Assembly: GCF_041296385.1 (NCBI RefSeq)
Contig: NC_091017.1
Span: 54,000,214 to 54,064,213 of the forward strand
Length of the DNA stretch: 64,000 bases
DNA from: Aphelocoma coerulescens
Lineage: Eukaryota; Chordata; Aves; Passeriformes; Corvidae
Reading direction: 5' to 3'
Each line of letters opens with the position of its first letter. Positions within the stretch are counted from its first letter, which is position 1. Under the pieces are notes generated by a model. The model was not told the DNA's origin and did not search any database. It saw nothing but the letters and a program-made list of their open reading frames with translations. The translations under genes and the position numbers were made by a program. Positions 12,047-24,900 of the stretch are shown here, piece by piece.

Positions 12047-15000
12047 CATGATTGCCATAGGTTTCCACATTCAATTAATTTATGCAGGAGATATCTTTCA
12101 CTTTGCATCCAAACTGAAAATTTAATGGCATATTCCAAGTCTCCTTCCTTCTTCCAGGTTCAACATTTCCAAAGCTCACATCGGTTCCAAGCACCATAGC
12201 ACAAGGAACATCCTGTAGACCTACAGAAAAATGACACAGCATAAATAACAGACTCAAGAATATGTCAGCAATCATCTTGATAGAAACTATCGTACAGGAT
12301 ATGATACCATCAAGCTAGTTTACTGCTATGCATTTCAACATGTGCGTTATCCTAGAACATTTAAATCAGACATGCAAGTCCCAGGCAATGGAAAGGAAGG
12401 ATTAAAAAAAAAAAAAAGGAAACAAAATCAAAGCACTCATTCTAAAAACCTGAGGAAAAAAAAATCACAAATCCGGATACAATTAAGCTGTAATTTCCAA
12501 TTGTGTCTACATTACTTGTTTCCCCTCATAAGTCTTACTAACTTCAATGGTAATTTGCTTTGACTTCGGAGACTGTAAATACCAAATTGTTTTGGGGCAT
12601 ATTCTGGATAATTGGATTAATATGGATTCAAAATCCACTGTCACAAAGGTACTTAAGCAACTTATACTGTAGCAGAAATATTGGTACCTGAATAAGCAAC
12701 GGTAGTTAGTATTTCAATTACACTGTCTTCCCTGATTAATTACAGATTTTAAAAAAATATCATGTTTCCTGAAAATGAAAGATCAAACTCTTGTGGGAGA
12801 AAAGATGAGAGAACTATTCACAGAGAAGTCAGCATTAAGTTTTCAGACAAGTCTTCACATCCTGCCATGCTAAATTTCTCATAAATCCATGACAATCATT
12901 TCAATAGTTCGTCTAATGCTTTCCTGTAAACCATCCCCAAAACAAGTACAGAGAACACAATTTGTGCCAGAAGTCTGATGGATATTATGTTAAAGGGTGC
13001 ATATTATCTCCAGGTACACTCAAATTTATTAAGTTGCAGTCTATAACCGTAAGACTGTGTCATGGAACCTTTGTTTTATAGCAAGAAAAAAAAGACATTA
13101 GTGCTCTCCTACAAGAAATAAGAGAGATGGAGTCATTAGTATTTGAACAGCAACCTAGTCAATCTAGTGATTTAGTAACAAGTTTGCATACACTTTAATT
13201 ATAAAGTTCACAGAAATATCACTACCTGAAAACCAAAAGATATATTCCCTCCTAATATAGGTCTACTGAGAGCTATTTCCATGGGTAATTTGACCACAAA
13301 TTCTCAGCTCCGCTGACTATGACAAGCTGCCTAATTCATAAAATTATTTTAAATTAATAGCGATTTGTTTCCAAAACAAAAAGAAAGGGCTGGAAGATTT
13401 TCATTAGGACAATTGCCATCCAGGAAAACAAGAATAGGCATTTAATCCCAACCCAACTGCCTAGATCTTCATGCAATTCCAGCAGGCACGCAGGAGCTGA
13501 AGGGATGCCAGAAGATGTGTAGTGCACATCTTTGCTTCAGGAGGGAAAAGGGAAGAAACCAGTTCTGTGAGAGAACTGAAAGAGCTTAGGTAACATCTTC
13601 TCTCAAGGGAGACAGAGACAAGCAAGGGAACATCAGAAGAACAAGAGTTCTTCCTAAGCTCAGGCATCATAGTCTAAAACTAAGTTATGAATAGGAGACA
13701 TCCTTTTATTTGATTAGTCTTTGAAAGTTTTTTGCTCTTTTAAATGTATCTTTATTATGTTTTTATAGCCTGTTCTGACCACATGGCCTGCAGATAGCAG
13801 TTTAGCTTTTATCTGATGGATGATCAAATCCATGCTGAGAACAGTTCAGATAAGAGTAGGACAAGGTATCATCTGCAGGGTTATTGACTGAATTATTGAA
13901 AAAAGGGAAGATACCACTGGATTTTACAGAATTGAGTGGTAAAAAAATTAGATTTTAAATTTCATGGGAGTTACCAAACAGAGATACATAATTTCATTGC
14001 CATAATAACAAAGGAGACAGTAAAAACTGAGTAGTGTTAATTATGTTTTTCAAACATGAAAAGTATTATTTTTTATAAAAAATAAAATGTTCTGGCTACT
14101 CTGGGCACTTAAGTGGCAATGATAATGGAGCACTCATGCACATATTTAAGTACCGACACACCCATAAAACTGGAAAAAGTGATTTAATTTCTTGGTTCTT
14201 GAGGAAGCTGAGGCTCAATACTCCTTCTGCTTTGCTTTTTATTCAGAATGTCTGTCTAGTACTTCAACAACACTCAGTTGTACAAACTTTGACAACTCTA
14301 CATTTGCTAATCCCAAGGACAGCAAAGAAATATCTTTTCTAAATTAGAAAAGAAGTTAACACAGAATAATATAGTAAAATAATTGAAAAATTATAGCTAC
14401 TGAGATTGAAGCAGTGCTCAGTGCGTTTCATGTGATGCCTTACATTCAAACTGCATTTACGCTAAAATTCTTTAAAACATATTTACTCTCTGTCTTTATG
14501 TTTCTGCAATTATATATACATTTAATTTTTTGGTTTTGTTTTAATTTTCATTTTAATTTTTGTTTTTGTTCCTGTTTTTGTTTCTGTTTTTGTTTTTGTT
14601 TTTAATGCACCACAGCCAGCAAAACATCATTAAAGAAACAAGAACTGACATTTAAGATCTGAGTATGTTATAGTGTCCTTATTTCATGCTGGATGCAAAA
14701 TTAAGGCAAATATTTTCACCACTATATTCTATCGTTATTTTTAGAGTTCTTCAAATCCACACACAACTACAGAAAGATGAGAAAGTCAGCACTTGCAAAG
14801 GCTTTATATTGTAAAGAACTGGATTCTCCAACGTCAATATACCCATGCTTAAAAAAGACTGTCTTCTCTGTGTGACCCTGATGAGACTTCTACCAAGGCT
14901 TTTGAAGCATCTGCCAGAAGGTATGCCATGTCACAATACTTCTGCCCAGTGTCAAAATTTCCTGTACTCAGCCCCTCCTCCGCTCTCTTTCGTGAGAGCC

Positions 15001-18000
15001 AGCTTCACCATGGCCACCCATCATTTGACTGGCAACATTTAACTCTGCATGTGTCATTTAAGACTCTGGTTTTGGTTGTCACTTTCACTATGTTGTGGTG
15101 CAGGATGAAGTCAATTTGCTGCTGGGAATAAAGTCAATTAGGTGCTGTGAATGGGGATTTGCAAGCACTAGGGCTTTATTGAGGACAAAGCCTACATAGG
15201 TTGCTGTGACAGACCAGTTTTTCATGTAGTATTCTAAGGAAGATGAGAAGAGCATTTAGCTCATTATTTGTACCAAAAGCCTAAATCTAGTCTTGTGCTA
15301 TTAAGCTTCAGCACTTATTTACAGCTTCAAGTTGTGGCATCAGAGAATTAGCTATATTTAGACAAGACAATCCATACAATGTGCAGAAGAGTTGGCAAAA
15401 TAAGATTTTTTTTTTTTTTAATGCTGTACTGTGGTCATGGAAAGTTTTCTAGCGTTGATAACTATATGAGTGCTGAATTTCTTCTACACTGTGTGAATTT
15501 GTGTACTCTGGAATGTAACAAAAAAGGAGGAAATGACTACTGCCATAATACTATCAATGCAGCCAAAATCTAATTTCCTACACTTCTTTTTCAAATGAAA
15601 GCACACAGAAATACACCACAGTAAATCCAGCATGAGGAATTTTCAAAGACATTCTGACCATCAAAAGAATCCCTTTACCTGAAAATTTTTGTTTATACCT
15701 ACGTTTTCTTGATAAAAGTCTCTTTTTACTTCCTGACAGCTTCATTCCAGGCACTTGTCTGGGATCTGGTAAAAGAAAGCACTATAGCTTCTAAGTTAAA
15801 CTTTCTCTGTAGCTGTTCATGAATATCTAAAAAATACTTGCATGCATGTTTAATGTTGTCACGTCTTCCACTTCACTATGTCATACTTACATCTCTTAGT
15901 GATAAGGTGTGTTATAAACGTTTTCTAGTTCAGTAATGTAAACAAAGCGTAAATTACTCACAGATTAACAGACTCTGAGATGAACCCAGAGTAGAAACCA
16001 TTCCTATGAAATTTTGGAAGGAGTCTCCTGTATTCTCCTATGCTGGAGTTATGTAGCAGATCAGAATTATTTTGTAAAGGGTTTCTGCTATCTAGGTTGA
16101 ACTATACTGAACCCTTCAAGGCACCTATAATACTTGAAAACTATAGATAAACCATTTCACTGATTATATGTTTGTCCTGTAGTACCTGCAAGATACAAAT
16201 CAGGGCTGTTCAAAATCCCTGTCTAAATTATTGGATATAAAATTGATTTCAGCTAAAGAATTTTTCCCCTTTTGTCTGTCAAGATTGCTATTATTTCTTT
16301 GTGAGATTTTTTCTTTTGAAGCTGACGGAAAACCAAGAAGTGTCAGCACAAATACCAAATATTTCCACTAGGTTTGATTTCTCTAGTACTTCATCATAAT
16401 AACTGTTTTCTTTCTGCCCTCATTTATACCCCTTGCTATAAATGACCTTCCCCACTGCTTTGCTTCTCCTGAGAGCATTGTATGGTTGCTGTGATTTAGC
16501 TGCTCTCTTCTATTCTCACTGGAGAGGTGATCACAGCACACCAACTGAAATGCGTTTGGAAACTATGACAAGAAAACAAGGGAGCAGGCAGTCATCCCAA
16601 ATCTTACATTTCATGTGTTTGTATGGCCATTGTTTTTCTTTCAAACTTTTGCACAAATAGAAAAGTCTTCCTGTGGCAACATATGCATTTTGAGCCAGCC
16701 CCCAAACCCAGGCTGTAAGAATGATAGAGGTTTCAAGCCTCCGTAATGCAGGAGTGAAGGCTGCCAGTGCTCTCCTACATTCATTGTATATAGGAGCTGC
16801 TTGTTGGCTGCTTTCCTTCCCAGGGAAAAACCTAGCTTATGGAATATGAGCCCTCGCCCTCCCTCTCTTATTACTTTAAAAAACCACAGTGGTATGCAAC
16901 AACACTGCAAAATTATGCAAATTACCTTGTCACACACATCAGACTGACATTTCTAGAGAGACTGGAAATTGCCAAAAGATTTCTAGCTCTAGGCAGACAA
17001 CGCCATTACAGTATGGCTATGAGCCATGAGACCCTGCTAAGAGCGCACTTTCCGTAGACTGCCACTCTCACAGACTGTTATTTCAAATAGATGTGCTCAG
17101 CTTTGAGGGCTTTACTGGTTTTGGTTTGGGTTTTTTCCCCTTTTGTCTACATATGCTATGCAATGTTCAGACTTGTAGGCAATGGCATGAAATACAATCT
17201 AAATTAACTAGAAGCAACATACCATTTAAATTGTCAGACTGAGCTGCAGGTCATGGCACAGATGGGCTGCCAAATATTTGTCACAACATGTGGCCAATCA
17301 CCAGTGTGTATTTCAAGCAGAATTGTTAGTGAATCAAAATAACCAGAAAAGCTATTTCAGAGAGCTGAATTAAATAATATTAATTCCCTTCAAGTAGAGA
17401 ATATAAGTTCAGGCTAACCTCATTCTTACGTTGTATACAAAAAAATCCCCTGTTATTCAACTTAAATTGATCCCTTCTATTTCAAAGTCTCTTCACGTTT
17501 CCCAAAGAGTCGGTGTATGTGTATTTCATAGCTTTAAGGAAAATGAGACATATTGAAATATTAGATAATAGAATCAATCACATCATAGTTACAATTCTAC
17601 AGAGACCTGATTTTGACAGTTTTAATTTGACTTGCCCTTCACTGTGCAGGGAAGACAGGTCTGAAGAGGACAGAAGACTATACCAGTGGGTCTCAGCCTG
17701 TAGGTTGGGCAGCAGTTGAAAAGTCTTCCCATGCAAAAAAAAAATTTCTACAGGATGTTCTCTAGTGATATTTCACAGCAGCAAAATTTTTGGGAAAAGA
17801 TGCTCCAAAAATTTGTGCTCATAATTAAATTTATTGAAGACATGAATATTTGTCACGCAATGCAAGTTTGGAAGTTTTTGTGGACTAAATAAATCTATAT
17901 ATCTATGATCTAGAACTACATCTATGTCATCTCTATCTCTACCTGCATAACAGTAATCTCTCTAATACTACAATGTAAGGTTTAGCATCTCAGGTAAGAT

Positions 18001-18008
18001 TTAGCATT
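12047..18008. other. Gene-free stretch, nothing recognised
   Basis: About 6 kb of AT-rich DNA without a recognisable gene or mobile element. Open frames are at most about 98 codons, without motifs. It contains a TTTTTG/TTTCTG hexamer tract (14553-14603) and short A and T runs (12403-12416, 15406-15419). Any old repeats here are beyond what I can identify by eye. Confidence 0.55.
14553..14603. repeat. TTTTTG-type hexamer microsatellite
   Basis: About eight imperfect units of TTTTTG with TTCCTG and TTTCTG variants. A 63-codon open frame crossing it ends in a Cys-Phe repeat that is purely a product of the repeat. Confidence 0.85.
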
Positions 18009-18786
18009 CAGGCTCGGTCAATGGGCCAAGGCCAGTGGTATAAGGTTCATGAAGGCCAAGTGCCACGATTTGCACTTGGGTCACAATACCAACACTACAG
18101 GCTGGGGGCAGAGTCTTTGGAAAGCTGCCAGCAGAAAAGGACCTGGGGGTGCTGGTGATGGTGCTTGAACTTGAGCCAGCAGTGCCTAGGTGGCCAAGAA
18201 GGCCAATGGCATCCTGGCCTGTATCAGCAATACTGTGGCCAGCAGGACCAGGGCAGTGATTGTCCCCCTGTACCCGGCACTGGTGAGGCCACACCTGGAA
18301 TCCTGTGTTCAGTTTTGGGCCCCTCAGGATGAGAAAGACACTGAAGGGCTGGAGGATGTCCAGAGATCAGCAACGGAGCTGGGGAAGGGTCTAGACAGTA
18401 AGCCTAGACAGTAAGGAGCAGCTGAGGGAGTTGGGGTTATTTAGCCTGGAGAAAAGGAGACTCTCTACAACTGCCTGAAAGGAGGTAGGAGCCTGGTGGG
18501 GATTGGTCCCCCTGGTAACTAGTGACAGGATGAGAGGACATGGCCTCAAACTGTGCCAAGGGAGGTTCAGGTTGGACATTATGGAGAATTTCTTCACAGA
18601 AAAGGTTGTCAAGCTTTGGAATGGGCTTCCCAGGAAGGTGGTGGAGTCACCATCCTTGGAGGTGTATAGGAGAAGACTGAGTATGGCATTTAGTGCTGTG
18701 GTCGTTGACAAGGTCATTATGGGTCAAAGCCTGGACTTGATGATCTTAGAAGTATTTTACAGCCTAAATGATTCTGCGGAATCAGA
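18009..18786 (+). mobile_element. CR1 LINE, 3' portion in sense orientation
   Basis: About 780 bp matching the end of avian CR1. The stretch at 18190-18414 encodes the C-terminal part of ORF2, including the typical block [15 protein letters not shown] (codons around 18270-18320). Further on, in another frame, come [17 protein letters not shown] and [10 protein letters not shown] (18570-18690), also typical of the ORF2 end. The element finishes with the 3' UTR text GGACTTGATGATCTTAGAAG and AATGATTCTGCGGAATC. Several frameshifts and stops break it. The 5' part is missing, as is usual for CR1, and CR1 makes no clear target duplications. There is a small internal repeat, CTAGACAGTAAG, in tandem near 18391-18415. 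It is not capable of moving. Confidence 0.93.
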
Positions 18787-21356
18787 CGTCTGCTCAACAT
18801 GACAAAATAAAGCAAAATAAAACAAACCAAAACTGATGATTTCATTAAGGCCTGCAGCAGGATAGTTAACTTACTGCATGAAAGTAAGCAGAAAACCCAT
18901 TTGTCAATTTGAAGGCAGCAGTATTACATTGAACACACAAAATGCCTGAATGAAAATCTAAGCTGTGATCTATAGGCAGAAGTAATTGAAAAGAAAGCAA
19001 AATAATGAAGCAATTGAACCTGAAAATCTGATTCACATTTTCATCATGGTGAAATGTTATTTTCTTCACTGAAACAGGTATGTCTATATTGATGATTGAG
19101 ACAGAGTTTTGCAGAAGCTACATTTTTAGACTATTTTCAGCTGATAGTGCTCTATTACTGCTATCATCTTTGTTTAATCATTAGGTAGAGTAAAAAAATG
19201 TTGGTTTCAGTAAGAGATAAAGCATAGGTTCTTCTGCTGACAAAGCTGAAGTGTTTCTGGTTTTCAGCTGTATCTTGCTGTGACAGGCAGTTTTAAGGCA
19301 AGGTGATTTGCTCTGCTGGCTCTGCTTTTTATATCATATTTCTTTTACAACAAAAGAAAGAAACTTACGAGGATAGCCTGACTTTAGTATTCCCTAGAGT
19401 ATCTTCAGCCAGAGAACTGATAAATAGCTGGGAAACTAAATTTAACTCTTCTCTCAAGTTTTCATTTTAAATAGCAAAACCTAACTGAACTTATGTTTAC
19501 TTGCACAAAACTTTCAAAAGGTGAAAGTCTTCTCAGTTTCTGCTACAGCAATAATTTTTACAGCTGCTGGTGGGACAGCAAAGGGCTGTAGGCCCATCCT
19601 GTGAGAAGGGATGAGCTGCAGCACCTGCTGACAGAGTCCCTCCCTGATCCCACAGGAGAGTGACACTTGGCAGCTGCACCAGGATGAAGAAGACTCCATT
19701 CACCTATTTAAACTAAACATTGCTTCACAAGCTTTTCCTTTTCCCTATCTCATTTATTTTATTGCTTTCTTTTTTTCCCCCGCTTTCTTCACACTGCTGC
19801 CTATGTCTCTGCTACACTTTGGCAGGAACAGAGCCATGGGCTGCCAGTGCAGCAGTTTCAAAAGGACGTCATGATGTCTCTCACAGCACTGATGAGCAAA
19901 TCTGTCTGGAGAGGAAAGGGGGTGCCCTTGAAGGGACTGAAGGATGCACTCCACCAAAAGCAAGCTCAGGGCTGAGGGCTGCTTTCCTGGCTGGTGGCAC
20001 AGGGATTAGAAGCATTTACAGGGGACATTCTTACCCACACTTGCCTTGATTTGACTTGCTGTTATTTAGCTCATTTTCATTCCTTTGTGCCCCCTGCTGT
20101 TGTCCTCCCTGCTATTCCCAAAACTGGCCTCAGATGATACCATAATAACAGCAAGAGTGTGGATTTCAGACTGTCAGAGCTTATGGCACTGCATTGTTTT
20201 TCTCACTTTTACTAATGTAAGAAAAAGTGGGAATCAGGTAGTACCTGGTAGTATACAAGGTTCATATTCACCTTATGATTTGGACATGGCTCAGGACATC
20301 CAAACTAAGGCATTAGATAAAAATAAGCAAAATTTTGTTGCAAAATACAGATGCTGCACTGCAATTGAGCTTTTCTAGATAGGACATTAAAAAAAAAAGA
20401 GAGGAAGAACCTATAAATCTCAGGATCCCTGTGCTTGCCTGTAACTGTAACAGTACATTTATCATTGTTATGTAACCCTAAAAGGTTTCATTGGCTCTGT
20501 TTTCACTGTCCCACACATTTTAAATGAAAATTAATACATGCATATGTAGATCAGTCCACTGCATAAAGCTACCTGGTGGGTAATTCCCAGATGGGGATTT
20601 CTTTTTCTCTACATTGGCTGACTTATTTTCTTTCTTTTTATTTTTGATAGCTCAAAAATAGTGTGTGGGTTATATAACTAATAAATGAAACCAGAGACAA
20701 ATCCTAGCCTTAGGCGCCACATAGAAGAGATGGTAACTGTCAGCCTTGACTCCCCGGTTGTCAAATACTGAATGGGATGTTAACTCCTAAACAATACACA
20801 AGCTTGGAAATGTCAATGCCCAAATGATATGGGTGAGTCAGGGCTATTATCCTGATCCACAATAAAAATATCTCTGTGGTAGCCAAGTATTTCATCTGTA
20901 CAAATTAATGTATGCATTTAAATATGCCACTGTAAATTACTGCTAAGGTGCTCTGTATCAATTAGCCAAGGGAACAGGCTGCTGATCTGTCATTTTGCTC
21001 TAACTGTGCAGAAACTTGAGAAGGAAAGATTGCTTGGCCACCAGGACCCCTCCTACTGCCACAAACAGTTTAGGAGATACTCCAAGGGTTGTTTCTCTGC
21101 TACAGAACAATTTCTTGCCACTGTCCTCACTTGCACTTCTTTTGGATCCCTAGGTCGTTCATCTCAGGCTGAAATTTAGAGAAAGGGGTCTGTATATCAT
21201 AATATCAAACATTTTGAGGTTCATAAAGTAGAAAAACTTGTTTTTCTTGGTGGATGAGCTCTGAATACCATGGAGGTGTCTTTCACCACTGGAAAATAAG
21301 GGATAATTTAAGAATTTTCTGAAGCAAAATATGATCAAGTCAAAAAAACTGCTGAG
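18787..21356. other. Gene-free stretch between two CR1 copies
   Basis: Nothing recognised. A patch at about 19560-20110 is less AT-rich and holds a 109-codon open frame (19720-20049, +) with a hydrophobic start, but it has no family motif, no conserved-looking composition and no splice context, so I do not call it a gene. Confidence 0.5.
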
Positions 21357-21642
21357 GATCACAGAATCAGCTAGGTTCGGACAGAACTTTGAGATCATCA
21401 AGTCAAACCTGTGGCCTAACACCACCTTGCCAACTAGACCATGGCAGTGAGTACCATATCCAGTCATTTCTAAAACACCTTCAGGGATGGTGACTCCACC
21501 ACCTTTCTTGGCAGCCCATCCAATGCCAAGAACTTCTTCCTAATGTCTAATATAAACCTTCCCTGGCACAGCTTAAGACCATGTCTTCTTGTCCTATTGC
21601 TAGTCGCCTGGGAGAAGAGACCGACCCTAACTCTGGCTTACC
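21357..21642 (-). mobile_element. CR1 LINE 3' end, antisense
   Basis: On the plus strand it begins with the reverse complement of the CR1 3' tail (CACAGAATCAGCTAGGTTCGG) and runs through GGGATGGTGACTCCACCACC and TTCTTCCTAATGTC to GGGAGAAGAGACCGACCC, the usual antisense CR1 order. It covers the 3' UTR and the last part of ORF2. The match stops near 21642, where esterase-type sequence in the same orientation begins. Confidence 0.9.
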
Positions 21643-21649
21643 ACCCCTA

Positions 21650-21950
21650 GGCTCATCTCTGAAGAGCTTGATTTCATCCCCTCCCTACTTTTGAACCTGG
21701 TTTAAAGCCCTCTCAATCAGCCCTGCCAACTCATGGGCTAGAATCCTTTTGCCCTTGCTAGATAAATGAAGCCCATCTGACTCTAGCAGACCTGGTGCCA
21801 AAAAGTTGCTCCACGATGAAAAAACCCAAAATTCTGCTGGTGACACCAGTCCTTAAGCTGCTTATTGATAACACAGGTTTTCCTTTTGTCATTCATCCCT
21901 GCTACTGAAGGAATTGAGCAGAGCACCACCCGCATTCCCATTTTCTAACC
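21650..21950 (-). pseudogene. Decayed C-terminal SGNH/GDSL esterase segment of a CR1-type ORF1
   Basis: Read on the minus strand, 21777-21685 encodes DGLHLSSKGKRIL followed by a Leu/Ala/Glu-rich helix and a stop codon at 21687-21685. A second frame upstream (about 21935-21790) encodes RVVLCSIPSVAG, then an Asn-Lys/Trp-Cys region and NFGFF. The two frames are separated by a frameshift near 21785-21790. The Asp-Gly-Leu-His block has the DxxH spacing of the last conserved block of SGNH hydrolases. CR1-group LINEs are known to carry such an esterase in ORF1. The first half, with the catalytic Ser block, is not present. It is not functional. It lies next to a CR1 3' end in the same orientation. 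Confidence 0.68.
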
Positions 21951-24900
21951 TGTCATGGAGAAAAGAAAACACTATTGCATCATCAACTTTTTTGAGTACC
22001 ACATCTGATTTATTCTTGGAGGATCCCACACAATTTCTTACTGCTTACAGGCTTCTTAAAATTGAAAGATCCAATAGAAAACTGTGAGACAATTTGGCTG
22101 AAGGCCAGTGTATTTATGCCAAAGATAAATTTGCACATGAAAGGTGCAAAAGCAGTAAGGAAGACAGAAAACAGAGGCAATGAAGATCAATTATTTAATT
22201 ATACTTGAAGTAATCATTGTCAGCCTCACAGTCTTATTATGTAAAAGAGGGAATCTTTCTAGTTTGATGTAACTGGAAAAATATACCTGCCGTCTTTTTC
22301 TTGGTACAACAGATGAATCTCTGATGCTTTAACTGGGTACCTAAGATAGTAGATCTAAAAACACCAGCAAAAATTTTTAAATTGTCATTGACTCCTTCTT
22401 TTTTTTTTATGAAGTCCCAGCTCTCAAACTGAGTTTACATATTAAAACACTTACTAGTAAAATGACATGCTTATAAGTGCCAATGTACCATTGTCTGTTT
22501 ATTAGGTGTCCTTTAACTGCAGTTAATGCTGGCTGTATTGACACAAAAAAATTTTAACTGCTACACTTCTAAGACCAATGAATTAATGGAGGACTTGACT
22601 GTACTTGACTTGCATTCATTTCTCTGCTATAAAATTAAATCTGGTTGCTAAACTCACAAATTGGTACTTGCCAATATTTTTTTTTCCTGTATTGTTGTTA
22701 ATGATAGCAGGGATTTGACCCAATTCTCAGATCTAATAGACTCTTTAAAGCTGGGAGATATATTTTCAATATGAATGTATAGAAAACTGAATGGGAAAAT
22801 GACAAAACAAGCACCGCATCCTAGCAATGTCATTCTGTAAGTATCAACACTGACTGTAACCATCTCTGGACTTCATCTTGCCCAGAAAAACAAATTCAGT
22901 GTTTGCAGAAAACTTGTAGCTCAATAAAAATATGCTCAGAAGTGTTCCCTGCATGCTTCTTGGTCACTGTTATATGAACACTTTGCTTTTACATATTAGG
23001 ATGAAGCATGGGCTTCTTCTGCAATAAGCAGAGAAATATTTTGAGCCAGGGGCTGTTAAATTTCAAAGTTGCCTCACTTTGTTTCCCAGACATCACCCAC
23101 TTCTCCTAAGTCATCAACTTAGACTTCAGAGGCCAAATCATGGCATTAAGTAGAAGAAAGAGAAGGCAACTCATTTTAATCAATACAAAAGACTCTTTCC
23201 TATGGTCTCTTTCAAAAATGGGTACTCAGAAGCAGTTGTAAAATTGCTTTGAATCCTCTGCTCACTTTTGAAGCAAAGGATGTTGATAGGTTTCAGTAGG
23301 CTGAAATTTCCAGATTTAAATTAATTTGGGGAGGATATTTGGAATAAACATCTGAAAATTTCATAGTAGCAAATGTACTTCTCAATGCATGAGTCATAAA
23401 GGTGGCATAAAAGGGACATTTGCAGTCCCCCTGAGCAGGTTGGCCTGTCTTATGTTTGAGCTCTCCATACAGAGCAGCCTACATTTTTGCTGGATTACCC
23501 AGTGGTATCTATAGAAACTGTGCACTTGCATTTACAGATCCAAAAATAAACAAGCAGGGCTACTGGTTTTTACCTGTCCTTTTTAAGAACAGGCAAGAAA
23601 TAGCTCTCTTCTTTCCCTAAAAATAAAACCCAAAGCATTCCTGAACATTCCCAAACGTTCAGTAAGATTAAAAGAGGACAGTTCCAGGTCATTATAGAGC
23701 ACTTAAGAAAGACTCCCTTATGATTTATATTCCAGAAAGAGCTAGTTTAATTTTTAAGAATTCAAAATCTACTTCTTCATTAAATTTACTATAATTTCAC
23801 ATGGAAGTATAAAAGATTTTCCTAAGTCAACAATAATTTAATCAGAAAATTTTATTTTGAAAATGGGTAAATGCAATACTCTTTTAACTGTTTCTCTTAT
23901 ATTCATGCCACCATTAAGTCTTTAGAATAAAAATATTAAAACACTTAAGGAACAGTTTCTACTCCTGTGAACATTGGAATGAGACCCAAGTTACTAAAAG
24001 ACCTTGGACAGGTCAAAAAAAGAATCATATACTTACTTAATTATAATCTGCTGAAAACACTGGGCTAGGGAAAAAAAACCAAAAACAAACAGAACAGAGT
24101 TTATTTCTAAGCTTCACCATTTCCTTAATAGTTTGGAGTTTTGCTTGATGCCAGAGCAAGAGCTCCTGTCTGTACTATGATAGAAGAGAGCAGAGGTCCT
24201 TACTCTTGCAATCAAACCATTCTCTCAGAAAAGGTTTTCTCCTGCCTGCAGGGATCAATTTCAATTACTACAATCCCACTAAAGAAGCAGGCCTCTCACT
24301 CAAAAACATACCAGGCATTTCTGCATTGTGTTCTGCAAAGGTGTGGAGGTTCAGTTGTGTTAATTTTAGTTCACCTGCACCCAAGATAAGTCAATTCAGA
24401 GCACCTGCTCCTGTACCTACTTTCATTTCTTTTTGCTAAAGGAAGGCTTATTAAATTGGAGAGTTTCGCACAAACCTGAGGGTTCTATATGACAACGAAA
24501 GTACTGGGCAACAGCCACTGTGCTATGGACAAAACACCACATATTAAGCTACCAGAGCCAAGAGCTAGGAAGCACACAAAATGATAGTTATTCATGCAAC
24601 ATTATTTCCCAATATCTTTTCTTTTGCATACCCATTGGGGTAGGGCTTAATTACGTAAGCACATACTGCTAAGTGCACAGGCTGCTCAAAGCATTCAACA
24701 CTATTTTCATTTCAATAGAGTGGACACGCACAAGAACAACAGCACTGTTGCTGATTGACATTAAATGACAATAGACTGCCATCTTTTATTACAACACACA
24801 GGGAATCCTGGAATCAAGATTTTCATTTCTATTTGCCCTGCATCCCCCACACACACTTGTGTGTCCTTATTTTAATCTTCTCTCCCACATGCTTTCACAG

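Noticed and set aside
19720..20049. 109-codon frame with a hydrophobic N-terminus resembling a signal peptide
   Set aside because: It starts in a T/C-rich run that yields Leu/Phe by composition. There is no downstream domain, no Cys pattern and no splice context.
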